From Paeniglutamicibacter psychrophenolicus (lineage in GTDB: Bacteria; Actinomycetota; Actinomycetes; Actinomycetales; Micrococcaceae), in the NCBI RefSeq assembly GCF_017876575.1, contig NZ_JAGIOE010000001.1, positions 3,142,443 through 3,206,442 on the forward strand: 64,000 bases of DNA, read 5' to 3'. Below are positions 1 to 9,095 of this stretch, piece after piece (position 1 is the stretch's first letter; every line of letters starts with the position of its first letter). The notes under the pieces are model-generated. The model was not told the origin of the DNA. It saw nothing but the letters and a program-made list of their open reading frames with translations, and did not search any database. The position numbers and the translations under genes were made by a program.

Positions 1-153
1 CCATTGATCAATGCTTTGTAGTTCGTCTGGTGATTCATTGTAAGGAGGGGCTGCGAAGCTCGAGACGAAGAGACTCGCGATCTCAGCCCAAATTTCGTCC
101 GGGGCAACATGCTCGAACCGGACGTAATCAACTTCCTGGTCGTTCTCTCTCAT
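1..153 (-). CDS. GNAT-like acetyltransferase, N-terminal part (runs off the left edge)
   Basis: An uninterrupted 51-codon frame starts at ATG 153 and leaves the window at base 1. The visible protein has an acidic start followed by ...IASLFVSSFAAPPYNE..., a hydrophobic helix and aromatic-Pro-Pro-Tyr-Asn-Glu turn typical of the first helix of many GNAT acetyltransferases. The catalytic acetyl-CoA site lies outside the window, so family membership is inferred. No strong ribosome-binding site precedes the ATG. It is divergent from the DHFR-like gene at 419, with 265 bases between that show no other gene. Confidence 0.55.
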   Translation of the reverse strand, partial: MRENDQEVDYVRFEHVAPDEIWAEIASLFVSSFAAPPYNESPDELQSIDQW

Positions 154-418
154 GGTGGCTCAGTCTATGTCCTGTTTCCTTAGGTGCAGGCCAGGCGGGG
201 AGGGAGGGACCCCCTCCGCGACAGTTCACCCGGAGTTGAGAACGAGTCCGAGCCCGCCACACTCGGCGCGCGTATCCAGGCTGGATTCGTGCGCCGACAC
301 TTCCGTCAAACGGCGAGGCTGCCTATCCTCGGACCATGGGTGGTTCAAGCCCAGCATCGCTCTGGCCGGTTGTCGGTTCGGTGAAAACGCACTGCGCGCA
401 TCAAGGGAGAGCAACGAG

Positions 419-988
419 ATGAGACAACTTCGATACTCGATCAACGTCACGCTCGACGGCTGCTGCCATCACGAGGCGGGGCTCCCCCCGGACGAGGAGT
501 CGATGAGCTACTGGACCGCCGAGATGGAGCGAGCCGATGCCCTGCTGTTCGGCCGGGTGACCTACGGGATGATGGAGTCGGCGTGGCGGAAGCCGTCCAC
601 CGGCACGTGGCCAGGCTGGGTGGAAGGGTGGCAGGTCCCGTTCGCCGAGGCCCTCGACCGGGCGAAGAAATACGTCGTGTCGAGCACGCTTGGCGGGGTC
701 GATTGGAATGCCGAGCTGCTGCGAGGCGACTTGGGGCAATCGGTGCAGCGGCTCAAGCAGGAGCCAGGCGAGGTTCTGTGGGTTGGTGGCGTAACGCTCC
801 CCCTGGCGTTGGCGGATCTGGGACTGATCGACGAGTACGAGTTCCTCGTGCAGCCGGTCCTTGCCGGGCATGGGCCGACGTTGCTCGCCGGTCTGCGCGA
901 GCGCATCCAGCTCGAGCTCGTGGATCGCCATGAGTTCCGGTCGGGGGCGATCGCCCTGCGATACCGGCCTACGCGAGCAACGGCTTGA
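419..988 (+). CDS. Dihydrofolate reductase family protein (RibD C-terminal domain)
   Basis: The 189-residue protein matches the stand-alone RibD-C/DHFR-like fold: an N-terminal strand with LDG (MRQLRYSINVTLDG), a central LLFGRVTYGMM nucleotide-binding helix, a VVSSTL strand, and a late LWVGGVTLPLALADLGLIDEYEF segment. Members are NADPH-dependent reductases of mostly unknown substrate; true folate reduction is unlikely. The open frame extends upstream to 152, but that extension is arginine-rich and unlike the family, so the ATG at 419, after AAGGGAGAG, was chosen. A second, divergent paralogue lies at 29309-29944. Confidence 0.85.
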   Translation: MRQLRYSINVTLDGCCHHEAGLPPDEESMSYWTAEMERADALLFGRVTYGMMESAWRKPSTGTWPGWVEGWQVPFAEALDRAKKYVVSSTLGGVDWNAELLRGDLGQSVQRLKQEPGEVLWVGGVTLPLALADLGLIDEYEFLVQPVLAGHGPTLLAGLRERIQLELVDRHEFRSGAIALRYRPTRATA

Positions 989-1138
989 CGTGGTTTGTTC
1001 CGGCACGTTGACCGCTGCCCCGCGACGAAGCAACGGTTCTCGCGCCTGGGATGAACCCTTCGTTCTCGGCCGCCACTGGAAACGCTCGGGACAAGGCCCC
1101 GACCCCGACGACTTCACCGATGCCCCATCCATAGCCAC

Positions 1139-1615
1139 TCACGCGACCCCCGATCGACTCCGGGAAGGTCGCGTATGAACGATGGGTCTCTTGGGCAGGC
1201 GCGCTACGATCTTGAACCGCTGCAGCACCAGCACCGTGTCGTCATCGACGGAGAAGTGGGGGTCGCCCATGGCATCGCGCATCTCCTGCGAATGCCAGAA
1301 ATCCTCGTGGCCGGCCCGCCACTGGGCGATGGTGGTGAAGCCCTCGCCCTCGTCGATTGCATGCTGCAGATCCACCTCTGCCAGCCGGACCTGGCGTACT
1401 TCCGTCATCTCAATTACGGCCACAGGCTTTCCGGCGGAGTCGATGACCACTTCCCGCAAACCTGCCACCGGCAGATCTTCCTGCTCAATCTCGTACTCAA
1501 TGAGCGTGGCAGTCGTGGAGGTCTTGGAACCGTCCAGAACGGCGGCCACCAGCTGGTCCCGGAGAGGGCCGGGGAAGGCGAATTCACACACGGGCAGGGC
1601 GCTGTAATCGGTCAC
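1139..1615 (-). CDS. ASCH domain protein
   Basis: This 158-residue protein carries the ASCH (PUA-like) signature: ...FPGPLRDQLVAAVLDGSKTSTT... near the N-terminus, with the conserved G-x-K-T-x-T motif, and a C-terminal DTVLVLQRFKIV strand. ASCH proteins bind RNA or nucleosides; some are amidohydrolases acting on modified cytidine, but the substrate cannot be read here. A GTG at 1615 gives a family-like start. A longer in-frame GTG at 1657 adds a glycine-rich leader with no better ribosome-binding site. It stands alone, tail-to-tail with the gene ending at 988. Confidence 0.8.
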   Translation of the reverse strand: MTDYSALPVCEFAFPGPLRDQLVAAVLDGSKTSTTATLIEYEIEQEDLPVAGLREVVIDSAGKPVAVIEMTEVRQVRLAEVDLQHAIDEGEGFTTIAQWRAGHEDFWHSQEMRDAMGDPHFSVDDDTVLVLQRFKIVARLPKRPIVHTRPSRSRSGVA

Positions 1616-1850
1616 TGTGAAAGCGTATCCCCCCGTGCCAAGTTTTCGCGGTCCCACCGTGGCAATTCATGGGACAGGTTCTCGGCGGCTTGTTCCGCCC
1701 ACGGTTCAAGGCCCTGGGCATATAAAACTGTCACCTTCTTGCCGTCAGCGGGCACAGTACGGCGGTCCGGCCGCGGATGAAGTCCTGCTCGGCGACGTGC
1801 ATGTAAGCGCCGTGCCGGTCTGGGATCGGCAAACGGGCATGACGCTCGTT
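1616..1850 (-). pseudogene. Possible decayed, frameshifted coding remnant
   Basis: Two overlapping minus-strand frames each look protein-like over part of this stretch. One reads LPIPDRHGAYMHVAEQDFI up to about 1735. The other continues as ADGKKVTVLYAQGLEPWAEQ to about 1616. Joining them with one frameshift near 1740 gives a continuous, normally composed sequence. I do not recognise the family. It may instead be chance reading in a high-GC intergenic region. Confidence 0.25.
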
Positions 1851-1945
1851 CCCGCGACCGTCTGCCGACCAGTTCGCAGTGTGTCCGTTCAACGTCCGAC
1901 TTCCGGGAGGGTCGCAATTTCTCATCGTCTGGGTAGGGTTGTGCC

Positions 1946-2248
1946 ATGACTTTCGCAAGCGCCGGAACACTCGGTGTGGTCCCTAGTAAGCGTGATGAGC
2001 TGGTTGCCCATCTGACTCAGCGCAGTGACATCCTCAGTCAGATCGGTTGCCTGGCCTATGAGGTGGGAGTCAGCGATGGCGACCTCGAAACGGTGTTCGT
2101 CATGGAACTCTGGGAGAGCGCCGAAGCGCATCAAGCTTCCCTCGCCTTGCCGGAGGTCCAAGCATCCATAGCGGCGGCACGACCGCTTCTGTCCGGCGCC
2201 TTTGGCGGGTTTCGCTTTAACGTCGTCGGATCGCCGCTACGCGACTGA
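1946..2248 (+). CDS. Antibiotic biosynthesis monooxygenase (ABM) domain protein
   Basis: This 100-residue ABM-fold protein has a first strand ending in GVVPSKRDELVAHL, a central IGCLAYEVGVSDGDLETVFVMELWES and the typical EAHQASLALPEVQASI helix. These ferredoxin-like dimeric domains oxidise quinol-type or reactive aromatics, or act as heme/small-molecule sensors (YgiN, quinol monooxygenase relatives). The W-E-S and H residues of the family are present. It is monocistronic and its ATG follows a G-rich leader (GGGTAGGG). The substrate is not predictable. Confidence 0.85.
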   Translation: MTFASAGTLGVVPSKRDELVAHLTQRSDILSQIGCLAYEVGVSDGDLETVFVMELWESAEAHQASLALPEVQASIAAARPLLSGAFGGFRFNVVGSPLRD

Positions 2249-2414
2249 ACCGCGGCGTGCCAAGAGCACGCCAAGCGATCCGTAGCCGGAACTCCTCAGC
2301 CGTCTCATTGAGGGCTCCCCTGACGGGACCCGACTCCCTGGACACAAAACAAACGGATTAGCTGAACCTTGCGGCTGGATTCGAGGTTTTGATCCGCATT
2401 TCCCGATTCGGTGG

Positions 2415-3249
2415 TCACCAGGACACTGTGCCGGTGATCCCGGAAACGGTGTCTCCCCCGACCCAGATGTCCTGGCCAATCTGTTCAATATGGATACGGC
2501 CACGGCGCTGCATTTTTGTCCCCTGGACCGCGGTGTAGGCATGCGGGGCTTTCCCCGCAGGTATCAGCCACTGGGCCATCGCCGCGTTCAGGCTCCCCGT
2601 GACCGGGTCTTCTCCGAGCGAGTTCATGGACGTAAGCGCCCGAACCTCGAATCCGGCATCGGCACCCGCAGGGTGGGGACCAATGAGCCCGATCTTGGGG
2701 GAAACCTCCGACGGCAGCCTTGGGAGGCTCGGCGGCCAGGACGCTTTTGGCATCGGCAAGCAGCAGAGCCACCCATCCCGGACCGTTGTCCGTCCAGCGT
2801 CCTTCGATCACGGCTTCGGCATCCAGCTTGAGTGCCTTCGCGATCAGTCTGATCTCCGATGCATCCAGTGCATCGCTTCGCACCAGTGGCGGCGCGGCAA
2901 AAGCCAGGCGGCCACCGTCTTGGCGTACGCGAACCAATCCGGCACCGCATTCTTGTACGATCTGTTCCTGCGCCTGCGGAGCGCCCCCGCAATCCAGCCA
3001 GGCACGCGCCGATCCGAGCGTCGGATGGCCGGCGAAGGGCAGCTCATGGAACGGAGTGAAGATCCTGACCCGATAGTCGGCGGCCGTGGTTGTGGGTTCA
3101 AGCAGAAACGTTGTTTCGCTCAGGTTTGTCCAACGGGCAAATGCCGCCATCTGGTCGTCGCTCAAGCGATCGGCTCCGTGAACCACGGCCACGGGATTGC
3201 CCAGCGTCAATTCGGACGTGAAGACATCTATCTGGCTATACGGAAACAC
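2415..3249 (-). pseudogene. PhzF family isomerase, one frameshift
   Basis: The 5' two-thirds reads as a PhzF-fold protein (QIDVFTSELTLGNPVAVV, then LPFAGHPTLGSARAWL, the family hallmark). The last third (IGLIGPHPAGADAGFEVRAL, EDPVTGSLNAAMAQWLI, RRGRIHI) lies in another frame. The frames join at a run of five G on the plus strand (2697-2701). Removing one base restores GGFPKIGLIGPH and a 277-residue protein of normal length. GTG 3249 is the chosen start because AGAAGGGG lies six bases upstream. Either a recent mutation or an assembly error in the homopolymer would explain it. A second damaged copy lies at 31969. Confidence 0.85.
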
Positions 3250-3518
3250 CCGTGGCCCCTTCTTGGTTGGCAAGCAAGTCTCGACCCTGTGCAGAGGGCG
3301 GCAAGGAATTGGAAATCCATGAAACCCAACTCCAAGCAACATCACCATCGCCGGAATCTGCAAACCGTGTCAATTTTCGACAAGCGACAACAGCACCGAA
3401 AGCAAGAACCGAACCGCCAGCTGCCGCAGCAACACGCCCTGTCCTTCCGCCGCAGCGGATAGAGTATGCCAGCGCACGGCTGGTGCATTTTTCCCAGGTG
3501 CAGGGGATAATTCCGTCC

Positions 3519-4016
3519 ATGAGCAGCACGGAGAACGACAAACCGGAAGTCCGGAAACCTGCCATACGCCTCGCGGCGCCGGTCGACGGCACCTTCACCC
3601 TGCCGGAAGCCATGACCGGCAGGGCAAGCCCCGCAAAGGCAGCGGTCGGCGACAAACCGGTCTTCGCCTACCTCGACAGCCTTCCACAGCCACAGCGCGG
3701 CATCGCCGAGGCGGTCGATGCACTGGCTGCCAAGACCCTGCCCGGCCTGCAGCGTTCGGTAAAATGGGGCATGGCCTACTACGGCGTCGGTGACGGGTGG
3801 TGCTTCAGCTGCGGAGGCTTTGCCCGCCACGTCAAGCTAATGTTCATCAACGGCACCGCCCTGGAACCCGTACCGCCGGTGACACCGGTAGGCATGGGCA
3901 AGGCGACGCGAGGGGTGGAGCTTGAATCCATCGACGACGTCGACGAATCCCGGATCGTGGAGTGGATGAAACAAGTCACCTCGGTGCCAGGCGTTGGCGG
4001 AGCCAAGAAACCCTGA
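3519..4016 (+). CDS. DUF1801 / YdhG-like small protein
   Basis: The 165-residue protein has the DUF1801 core: ...PVFAYLDSLPQPQRGIAEAVDALAAKTLPGLQ, then SVKWGMAYYGVGDGWCFSCGGFARHVKLMF and a C-terminal VEWMKQV helix. The family has an iron-chaperone-like (frataxin-type) fold and no agreed function. The start ATG at 3519 is preceded by AGGGGA about 12 bases upstream. The open frame reaches further 5', but that part is low-complexity. The first 30 residues form a variable, charged leader. Confidence 0.8.
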   Translation: MSSTENDKPEVRKPAIRLAAPVDGTFTLPEAMTGRASPAKAAVGDKPVFAYLDSLPQPQRGIAEAVDALAAKTLPGLQRSVKWGMAYYGVGDGWCFSCGGFARHVKLMFINGTALEPVPPVTPVGMGKATRGVELESIDDVDESRIVEWMKQVTSVPGVGGAKKP

Positions 4017-4146
4017 AGGCCGGGTTGTCGCCAAGGAATCGTTCGCCGGAGATTCCTGGCTCGTGAGCCGAACAGCACCAAAGACGGTGGAGATCCCCGG
4101 GTCACCCGCAATGGAGCATGATGGCATGCACCGGCCAGGGGAACGC

Positions 4147-4215
4147 GTGATTTTCGGCCGGCACGTGAAGGACCATGAAATAAGACTCCCCTGTCCGTGG
4201 TTACATCAGGTATGA
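4147..4215 (+). CDS. Possible 22-codon leader ORF overlapping the mycoredoxin start
   Basis: A GTG-initiated frame at 4147 follows AGGGGAA with three bases between. It ends in a TGA that overlaps the ATG at 4212 (ATGA). The downstream gene has no good ribosome-binding site of its own, so translational coupling is plausible. No conservation data are available, and short overlaps of this type also occur by chance. Confidence 0.25.
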   Translation: MIFGRHVKDHEIRLPCPWLHQV

Positions 4216-4484
4216 GCGAAAATGAAAAACTTGCCCCCTACATTCCCGCGGCCGGTGCGGTCACAATGTTCACCACTTCGTGGTGCGGTTACTGCCGCAA
4301 CCTCAAGCGCCTGATGGATGCCAAGGGAATCGGCTACACCGAGGTAAACATCGAGGAAGTCGAAGGCACCGCGGAGCTGGTGGAATCCTTCAACGGTGGA
4401 AACCAGACGGTCCCGACGCTGATCTTCCCGGACGGGACCTCTGCAACAAACCCGCGGATTGAGGAAGTCCTCGAGCGGGTCTAG
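4212..4484 (+). CDS. mrx1: Mycoredoxin (glutaredoxin-like)
   Basis: The 90-residue thioredoxin-fold protein has WCGYC (Cys25, Cys28), a TVPT cis-proline loop (66-69) and a C-terminal FPDGTSATNP, matching actinobacterial mycoredoxin-1. Mrx1 reduces protein-mycothiol mixed disulfides in the cytosol and is recycled by mycothiol and mycothione reductase. It sits directly upstream of the mycothiol-dependent mscR gene, which supports the assignment. ATG 4212 gives the expected length, although the nearest purine-rich stretch is poor (see the leader ORF at 4147). Confidence 0.92.
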   Translation: MSENEKLAPYIPAAGAVTMFTTSWCGYCRNLKRLMDAKGIGYTEVNIEEVEGTAELVESFNGGNQTVPTLIFPDGTSATNPRIEEVLERV

Positions 4485-4503
4485 TCGGGCTGTGATTGGA
4501 TGG

Positions 4504-4539
4504 AGGGGTGCCCCTCGCCGAAAGGCGGACGGCGCCCCT
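4504..4539 (+). terminator. Hairpin between mrx and mscR, probable terminator
   Basis: AGGGGTGCC (4504-4512) pairs with GGCGCCCCT (4531-4539) with one G-U pair, and an inner CGCC/GGCG stem caps it. It sits 20 bases after the mycoredoxin stop. There is no long T-run, as is common in actinobacterial terminators. Confidence 0.55.
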
Positions 4540-4591
4540 TCCTCGTTAAGCTTTGCGTCGCATGATTGCGACCGCGCATGAATGGAGTGTC

Positions 4592-5677
4592 ATGTCCCAA
4601 AAAGTTCAGGCCGTCATTGTCCGTGCCAAGGACGCCCCCGTCGAGACGGTGACCATCGTGGTTCCGGACCCGGGTCCGGGCGAGGCAGTGGTCGACATCC
4701 TCACCTGCGGCGTCTGCCACACCGACCTGCACTACAAGCTCGGCGGGATCGGCAACGACTACCCGTACCTGCTCGGGCACGAGGCCACCGGCGTGGTCTC
4801 GAAGATCGGCGAGAACGTGGCGAACGTCGCGGTCGGCGACCGCGTGATCCTGAACTGGCGCGCGGTCTGCGGGCAGTGCCGCGCCTGCGCCAAGGGCCAG
4901 GCCCAGTACTGCTTCAACACCGCCAACGCCACCCAGAAGATGACCCTGGAGGACGGCACCGAGCTCTCCCCCGCGCTGGGCATCGGCGCGTTCGCCGAAA
5001 AGACCCTGGTCGCCGCCGGCCAGTGCACCAAGGTGGATGAGGATGTCGACGCCGCCGCCGTGGGCCTGCTCGGTTGCGGCGTCATGGCCGGCATCGGTGC
5101 GGCCATGAACACCGGCGAGGTCAAGCGCGGCGAGTCCGTTGCGGTGATCGGCTGCGGCGGCGTCGGCATTGCCGCGATCGCCGGGGCGAAGCTGGCCGGG
5201 GCCACCACCATCGTGGCCGTGGACATCGACGACGACAAGCTGGCCATGGCCAGGAACATGGGTGCCACCCACACCGTGAACTCCAAGACCACCGACGCGG
5301 TCGAGGGCATCAAGTCGCACACCGGCGGCTTCGGCGCCGACGTGGTCATCGAGGCCGTGGGCCGCCCGGAAACCTACAAGCAGGCGTTCTACGCCCGCGA
5401 CCTGGCCGGCCGCGTGGTGCTGGTGGGCGTCCCGACCCCGGAGATGAAGCTGGAACTGCCGCTGCTGGATGTCTTCGGCCACGGCGGGTCGCTGAAGTCC
5501 TCCTGGTACGGCGATTGCCTGCCCTCGCGCGACTTCCCGATGCTGGTGGAGCAATACAAGCTCGGCCGCCTGGACTTGGACGCGTTCGTCTCCGAGCGCA
5601 TCTCCCTCGGCGACGTGGAGGCCGCCTTCACCAAGATGGGCGAGGGCAAGGTCCTGCGTTCGGTGGTGGAACTCTAA
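4592..5677 (+). CDS. mscR: S-(hydroxymethyl)mycothiol dehydrogenase
   Basis: This 361-residue zinc alcohol dehydrogenase of the class III, mycothiol-dependent type oxidises the formaldehyde-mycothiol adduct with NAD+. Visible features are catalytic-zinc ligands Cys42 (GVCHTD) and His63-Glu64 (LGHE), structural-zinc cysteines 93, 96, 99 and 107, and a GCGGVG Rossmann turn. GGAG lies five bases before ATG 4592. Its stop overlaps the start of the metallo-beta-lactamase gene by one base (TAATG), so the two are translationally linked and likely act in sequence on formaldehyde. Confidence 0.93.
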   Translation: MSQKVQAVIVRAKDAPVETVTIVVPDPGPGEAVVDILTCGVCHTDLHYKLGGIGNDYPYLLGHEATGVVSKIGENVANVAVGDRVILNWRAVCGQCRACAKGQAQYCFNTANATQKMTLEDGTELSPALGIGAFAEKTLVAAGQCTKVDEDVDAAAVGLLGCGVMAGIGAAMNTGEVKRGESVAVIGCGGVGIAAIAGAKLAGATTIVAVDIDDDKLAMARNMGATHTVNSKTTDAVEGIKSHTGGFGADVVIEAVGRPETYKQAFYARDLAGRVVLVGVPTPEMKLELPLLDVFGHGGSLKSSWYGDCLPSRDFPMLVEQYKLGRLDLDAFVSERISLGDVEAAFTKMGEGKVLRSVVEL

Positions 5678-6306
5678 TGTCGGCACAGATCCAAAACATC
5701 GTCACCTCCGGCACGTTCTCCCTGGACGGGGGCACCTGGGAGGTGGACAACAACGTCTGGATCATCGGGAACCAGGACGAGGTCTTCGTGATCGACCCGG
5801 CCCACGAACCGGCCAAGATCAAGGAAGTCGTGGGCAACCGCGCGGTCAAGGCCGTGCTGCTGACCCATGGGCACGACGACCACATCCGGTACGCCCGCGA
5901 ATTCGCGGACCTGGTCGAGGCACCGATCCACCTGAACCCTGCCGACACGATGCTCTGGCAGGACGTGTTCCCCGGAACCACCGCCGACCACGAGATTACC
6001 GACGGGCAGGAGTTCGAGGTTGCCGGCACCACGCTGGTGGCCCTGCACACCCCCGGGCACTCCCCCGGTTCCACCTGCTTCTACGTGGAGTCCCTGGGCA
6101 CCCTGTTCTCCGGGGACACGCTGTTCAACGGCGGCCCGGGTGCCACCGGGCGCAGCCACTCGAGCTTCGAGACGATCATCGACTCGATCCGCGAACGCCT
6201 GCTCACCCTGCCCGAAACCACCGTGGTGAACACCGGCCACGGGGACGCCACCACGATCGGGGCCGAGGCACCGAACCTGGACGAGTGGATCAAGCGCGGC
6301 CACTGA
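5677..6306 (+). CDS. MBL-fold hydrolase partnered with MscR
   Basis: The 209-residue metallo-beta-lactamase-fold hydrolase has the zinc motif THGHDDH (His64, His66, Asp68, His69), a later HTPGHSPGS and FSGDTLF, and a terminal TGHGD. This pattern is that of glyoxalase II-like thioesterases. Genes of this type follow mscR in many actinobacteria, where they are thought to hydrolyse S-formylmycothiol or a related thioester. Substrate is inferred from context only. A strong hairpin terminator follows at 6321. Confidence 0.9.
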   Translation: MSAQIQNIVTSGTFSLDGGTWEVDNNVWIIGNQDEVFVIDPAHEPAKIKEVVGNRAVKAVLLTHGHDDHIRYAREFADLVEAPIHLNPADTMLWQDVFPGTTADHEITDGQEFEVAGTTLVALHTPGHSPGSTCFYVESLGTLFSGDTLFNGGPGATGRSHSSFETIIDSIRERLLTLPETTVVNTGHGDATTIGAEAPNLDEWIKRGH

Positions 6307-6320
6307 CCGGCATTGATCCG

Positions 6321-6369
6321 GGGTGTGGGCGGCGAAGGCACGATTCCCGTGTTTTCGCCGCCCACACCC
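6321..6369 (+). terminator. Terminator of the mscR operon
   Basis: A perfect 16-bp stem (6321-6336 with 6354-6369; arms GGGTGTGGGCGGCGAA and its complement) with a 17-base loop is followed by TTCTTC. It starts 14 bases after the stop of the MBL gene. Confidence 0.8.
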
Positions 6370-6435
6370 TTCTTCAAGGAACAGGCAACCGTCGCGCTTG
6401 GTGCCTTCACCCAACCAACGAAAAGGACACAGGCA

Positions 6436-6672
6436 ATGGACCTGATCATCACGTGGGCCATTTTTTGTGGACTCGCGGTGGTTATTATCCATTCCATCAG
6501 GACGGAACGGCCGGCCCGCCCGGAGCCTGCACACCGTGGCGGAAAGCCACTGCCTCGCAACCGCATCGCGCGAGTGTTCGCCTCCTTCCAGGTCATGGCC
6601 TGGTGCTTGATCCTCTGCGCGGTGGCGTTCCTCATCTCGGCCGTCATCGGGACCGCCGAGGCATTGTTCTGA
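6436..6672 (+). CDS. Small two-helix membrane protein
   Basis: The 78-residue protein has a first hydrophobic helix at about 3-20 (IITWAIFCGLAVVIIHSI), a basic proline-rich loop, and a second helix at about 50-72. No family is recognised. AAGGAC lies about eight bases before ATG 6436. It sits between the mscR terminator and the convergent kinase-like gene, and appears monocistronic. Confidence 0.65.
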   Translation: MDLIITWAIFCGLAVVIIHSIRTERPARPEPAHRGGKPLPRNRIARVFASFQVMAWCLILCAVAFLISAVIGTAEALF

Positions 6673-6750
6673 CCGGAATCCGCGGGTTCGTGCCCGAATC
6701 CTGGATGCTGGAAAACCAGCAAACGCCTTTGACTTGGGATGGCAAAGCCT

Positions 6751-7788
6751 TCAAATTCTCAGCTCACCGCTCGTGCCGTTGTATCGCGTAGCGGACGCAT
6801 CCTGCATGAGAAGGCCGAACATCTCGGTGATGTACACAGCTACATGCGCATGCCGGGCAATCAGGTCGGCACCTTCGCCGAGCGCAACGCGTACCGGGTC
6901 CAGTGCCGGCGTGGCAGGGTCGGCGGCGGCAGCACGCAACAATTCCATCCGCTGCGGACCGGAGGCATAACCCAGTTCGAAAAGCACCCAGTGGAACAGG
7001 TGCATCAGGGCTGTATCACGGTCAAAACCGGAATGCTCGGCCATGGACACTTTTTCCTCCGGGGTGAGCTCGAACCCGCGGTAAAGCCCCAGGCCGAAGT
7101 CGGTGAACAGCAGCCTGCCCTCGTGCACGAGGATGTTGCCCGGATGCACATCGAAGTGCTGGAACCCTTGGGTCTCCATCCATGCGGTGGCTTCCATGAC
7201 CTGGGCGACCACGTCGGCGAAGACTGTCGCCCCGGTTCCGGTGGCCAGGCTCCTGCGCAGCCAGGCGCCCAGGGTCTCCGGCACATACTCAAGGAAGAGC
7301 ACCATGGTCTTGGTCGCGTCCTTCATCGCGGTGAGTTGCCGCCGGACCTCGGGCCAATGCATCCCCCACTGGCGTTGCGGTACATCACCGTCAAATTCAT
7401 GCAAGTCCGATTCGCACGTCAGGTCAACGACCCTCCACCCCAGCAAAAGCGGGAAGAAGTCCGCTGCTCCATCGTGGACCCACCCGGTGGTCACATGGTG
7501 TGCCGCCAGTTCCCGCCCGACTCCGTGGGTGGGGCTTCCTATCCCGTAGTGGCTGACAAAGGGAAGCCGGAGGCGGATTGCAGTGGAGGTCGGATCCGCC
7601 TCTTCAAGGCTGGTCAGCGGGAGCTGTTTCACAAACACGGTCATTGCACCGATGCGGGCTGCCTTGGTGGTTCCCCCAATGCCTACGCCAACGGGCTCGG
7701 CAGTTTCCAGGAGCCGCCGCACACCGGCATCGTCGAGGCTTGCAAGCACGTCGGAGAGCCTGCGCGCCTTGTCAATACGTGTCGTCAT
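6751..7788 (-). CDS. Protein kinase-fold protein (RIO/APH-like)
   Basis: The 345-residue protein shows a kinase-like core: FVK near residue 54 as the probable ATP lysine, LFLEYVPETLG as hinge, HFDVHPGNIL near 211-220 as catalytic loop and FTDFGLGL near 229 as metal-binding DFG. HFDVHPGN resembles the catalytic loop of aminoglycoside/choline kinase and ABC1-type kinases more than Hanks kinases. A GTG at 7791 precedes ATG 7788; the ATG has AGGGTGAAG upstream. Substrate unknown. It is convergent with the small membrane protein. Confidence 0.75.
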   Translation of the reverse strand: MTTRIDKARRLSDVLASLDDAGVRRLLETAEPVGVGIGGTTKAARIGAMTVFVKQLPLTSLEEADPTSTAIRLRLPFVSHYGIGSPTHGVGRELAAHHVTTGWVHDGAADFFPLLLGWRVVDLTCESDLHEFDGDVPQRQWGMHWPEVRRQLTAMKDATKTMVLFLEYVPETLGAWLRRSLATGTGATVFADVVAQVMEATAWMETQGFQHFDVHPGNILVHEGRLLFTDFGLGLYRGFELTPEEKVSMAEHSGFDRDTALMHLFHWVLFELGYASGPQRMELLRAAAADPATPALDPVRVALGEGADLIARHAHVAVYITEMFGLLMQDASATRYNGTSGELRI

Positions 7789-7984
7789 CACTTCACCCTA
7801 CGACCTGGCCTCTGCCGCGCTCGGCATATCGGTGCTCGGGCCCCGAGTAGCCGAAGCGATCGAGGCAGCTGCGCCAAGGTGGAGGCTCCTGTCGCCTTGG
7901 ACCTCGACACGGTCATTGTGCGCGGCGATGAAGGTCCTCGCACCAATCGCACCTTGGTGCCCGGCTTCGTCCATCCTGCTTCGC

Positions 7985-8836
7985 CTAGGCACCCGTTTTC
8001 CGGGCGATGACGGTGTAGCTGCAAGGCACAAGATCACGCTCGGATTCCGGCCATGCGTAGCCGTCGGGCACCTCAACCATCCGGGGACTGAACTTCCACG
8101 GCAGCGACTTGTCCTCGTCGAAGCGAAGGATCTGCAGCCCGGCACCGATCAGTGCGTTGAGGATATCGGCGATGGGGTGTGCCCATTGAAAGGTTCGAGG
8201 GTGGGCCACCTTGCCCTCCCCGACATAGGTGGACTCGTCGTCCCAAATCTGTGCCCGGCCGTTGCCAAAGTATGGGTAGCGAAGCCGTAGCCCGTCGGCA
8301 TGCTCATCAATGGCATAGAGGGAAGGGTGCCCATCGCGGATGTAAAACGTCCCGTCGGTCCGCAGGAGACCGGCTATTTGGGTTGCCCAGCGGTCCAGAT
8401 CCGGAAGCCACGTGATGGTTCCGATGCTGGTGTAAACGAGGTCGAAGTCGCCGTCGACGGCGGCTCGGGCGTCAAGGACGTCGGTTTCCACCCAGGTGGT
8501 CTCGAGGCCCAGCCGATCTGCCAGCCCTGCGGCAGATTCCAGGGCGGAGGGGGAGAAATCGACGCCGGTGACCCTTGCCCCTGCCCGGGCCAAGGACAGC
8601 GTGTCCGTGCCGATGTGGCACTGCAGATGGCACACATCCAAGCCCGAGACCGTGCCGCCCGGGAGGAATGGAGCAAGTGCCCTCAGGTCGGTTCTGATGA
8701 CTCCGGTCAGGTGGTCGGGATCATCCAGGTCACTGACCGCGTATGCCGTTTCGTGCAGGGGAACCCGGTCTTCCCAATTCTCGCGATTGCTCGTGCGTGC
8801 GGATTCCCAATCGATCTCAATTCGGCTGTCGCTCAT
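7985..8836 (-). CDS. SAM-dependent class I methyltransferase
   Basis: The 283-residue protein has motif I around 65-80 (GLDVCHLQCHIGTDTL), the acidic ribose-binding strand GVDFS at about 91-95, and LVYTSIGTITWLPDLDRW after it. The C-terminal half contains the FYIRDGHP and RTFQWAHPIADILNAL elements of a common actinobacterial methyltransferase of unknown substrate. ATG 8836 gives the family-like N-terminus; the open frame extends 26 codons further upstream without a better start. It stands alone. Confidence 0.85.
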   Translation of the reverse strand: MSDSRIEIDWESARTSNRENWEDRVPLHETAYAVSDLDDPDHLTGVIRTDLRALAPFLPGGTVSGLDVCHLQCHIGTDTLSLARAGARVTGVDFSPSALESAAGLADRLGLETTWVETDVLDARAAVDGDFDLVYTSIGTITWLPDLDRWATQIAGLLRTDGTFYIRDGHPSLYAIDEHADGLRLRYPYFGNGRAQIWDDESTYVGEGKVAHPRTFQWAHPIADILNALIGAGLQILRFDEDKSLPWKFSPRMVEVPDGYAWPESERDLVPCSYTVIARKTGA

Positions 8837-9095
8837 GGAAGTCGAGTCTATGCAGAAGACCTGCGTAGTTGATAGTCGTTTCCTTCGGGCGCTTGGCCCC
8901 AAATACAGGCCCACGCCTCCTCAACCAGGCACCCCTGGCGTACTGCATGGGACCATGGGTGGCGCATCTGCCCACTCAACCTGTTTGCCGCGCAGAGCTG
9001 GCCTCTTCTTGGAGAAACCTCCGGCCAGCGTTCTGCGTACGGATAGCCAACGACCGCGTGGGCGGCCCTGGACTCATGGACAGGATTTCGGGAGT

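Noticed and set aside
2009-2041. CTGACT ... AGTCAG inside the ABM gene, similar to the carnitine-operon operator
   Set aside because: The two halves are about 20 bases apart rather than three and lie within a coding region, so it is not the same site.
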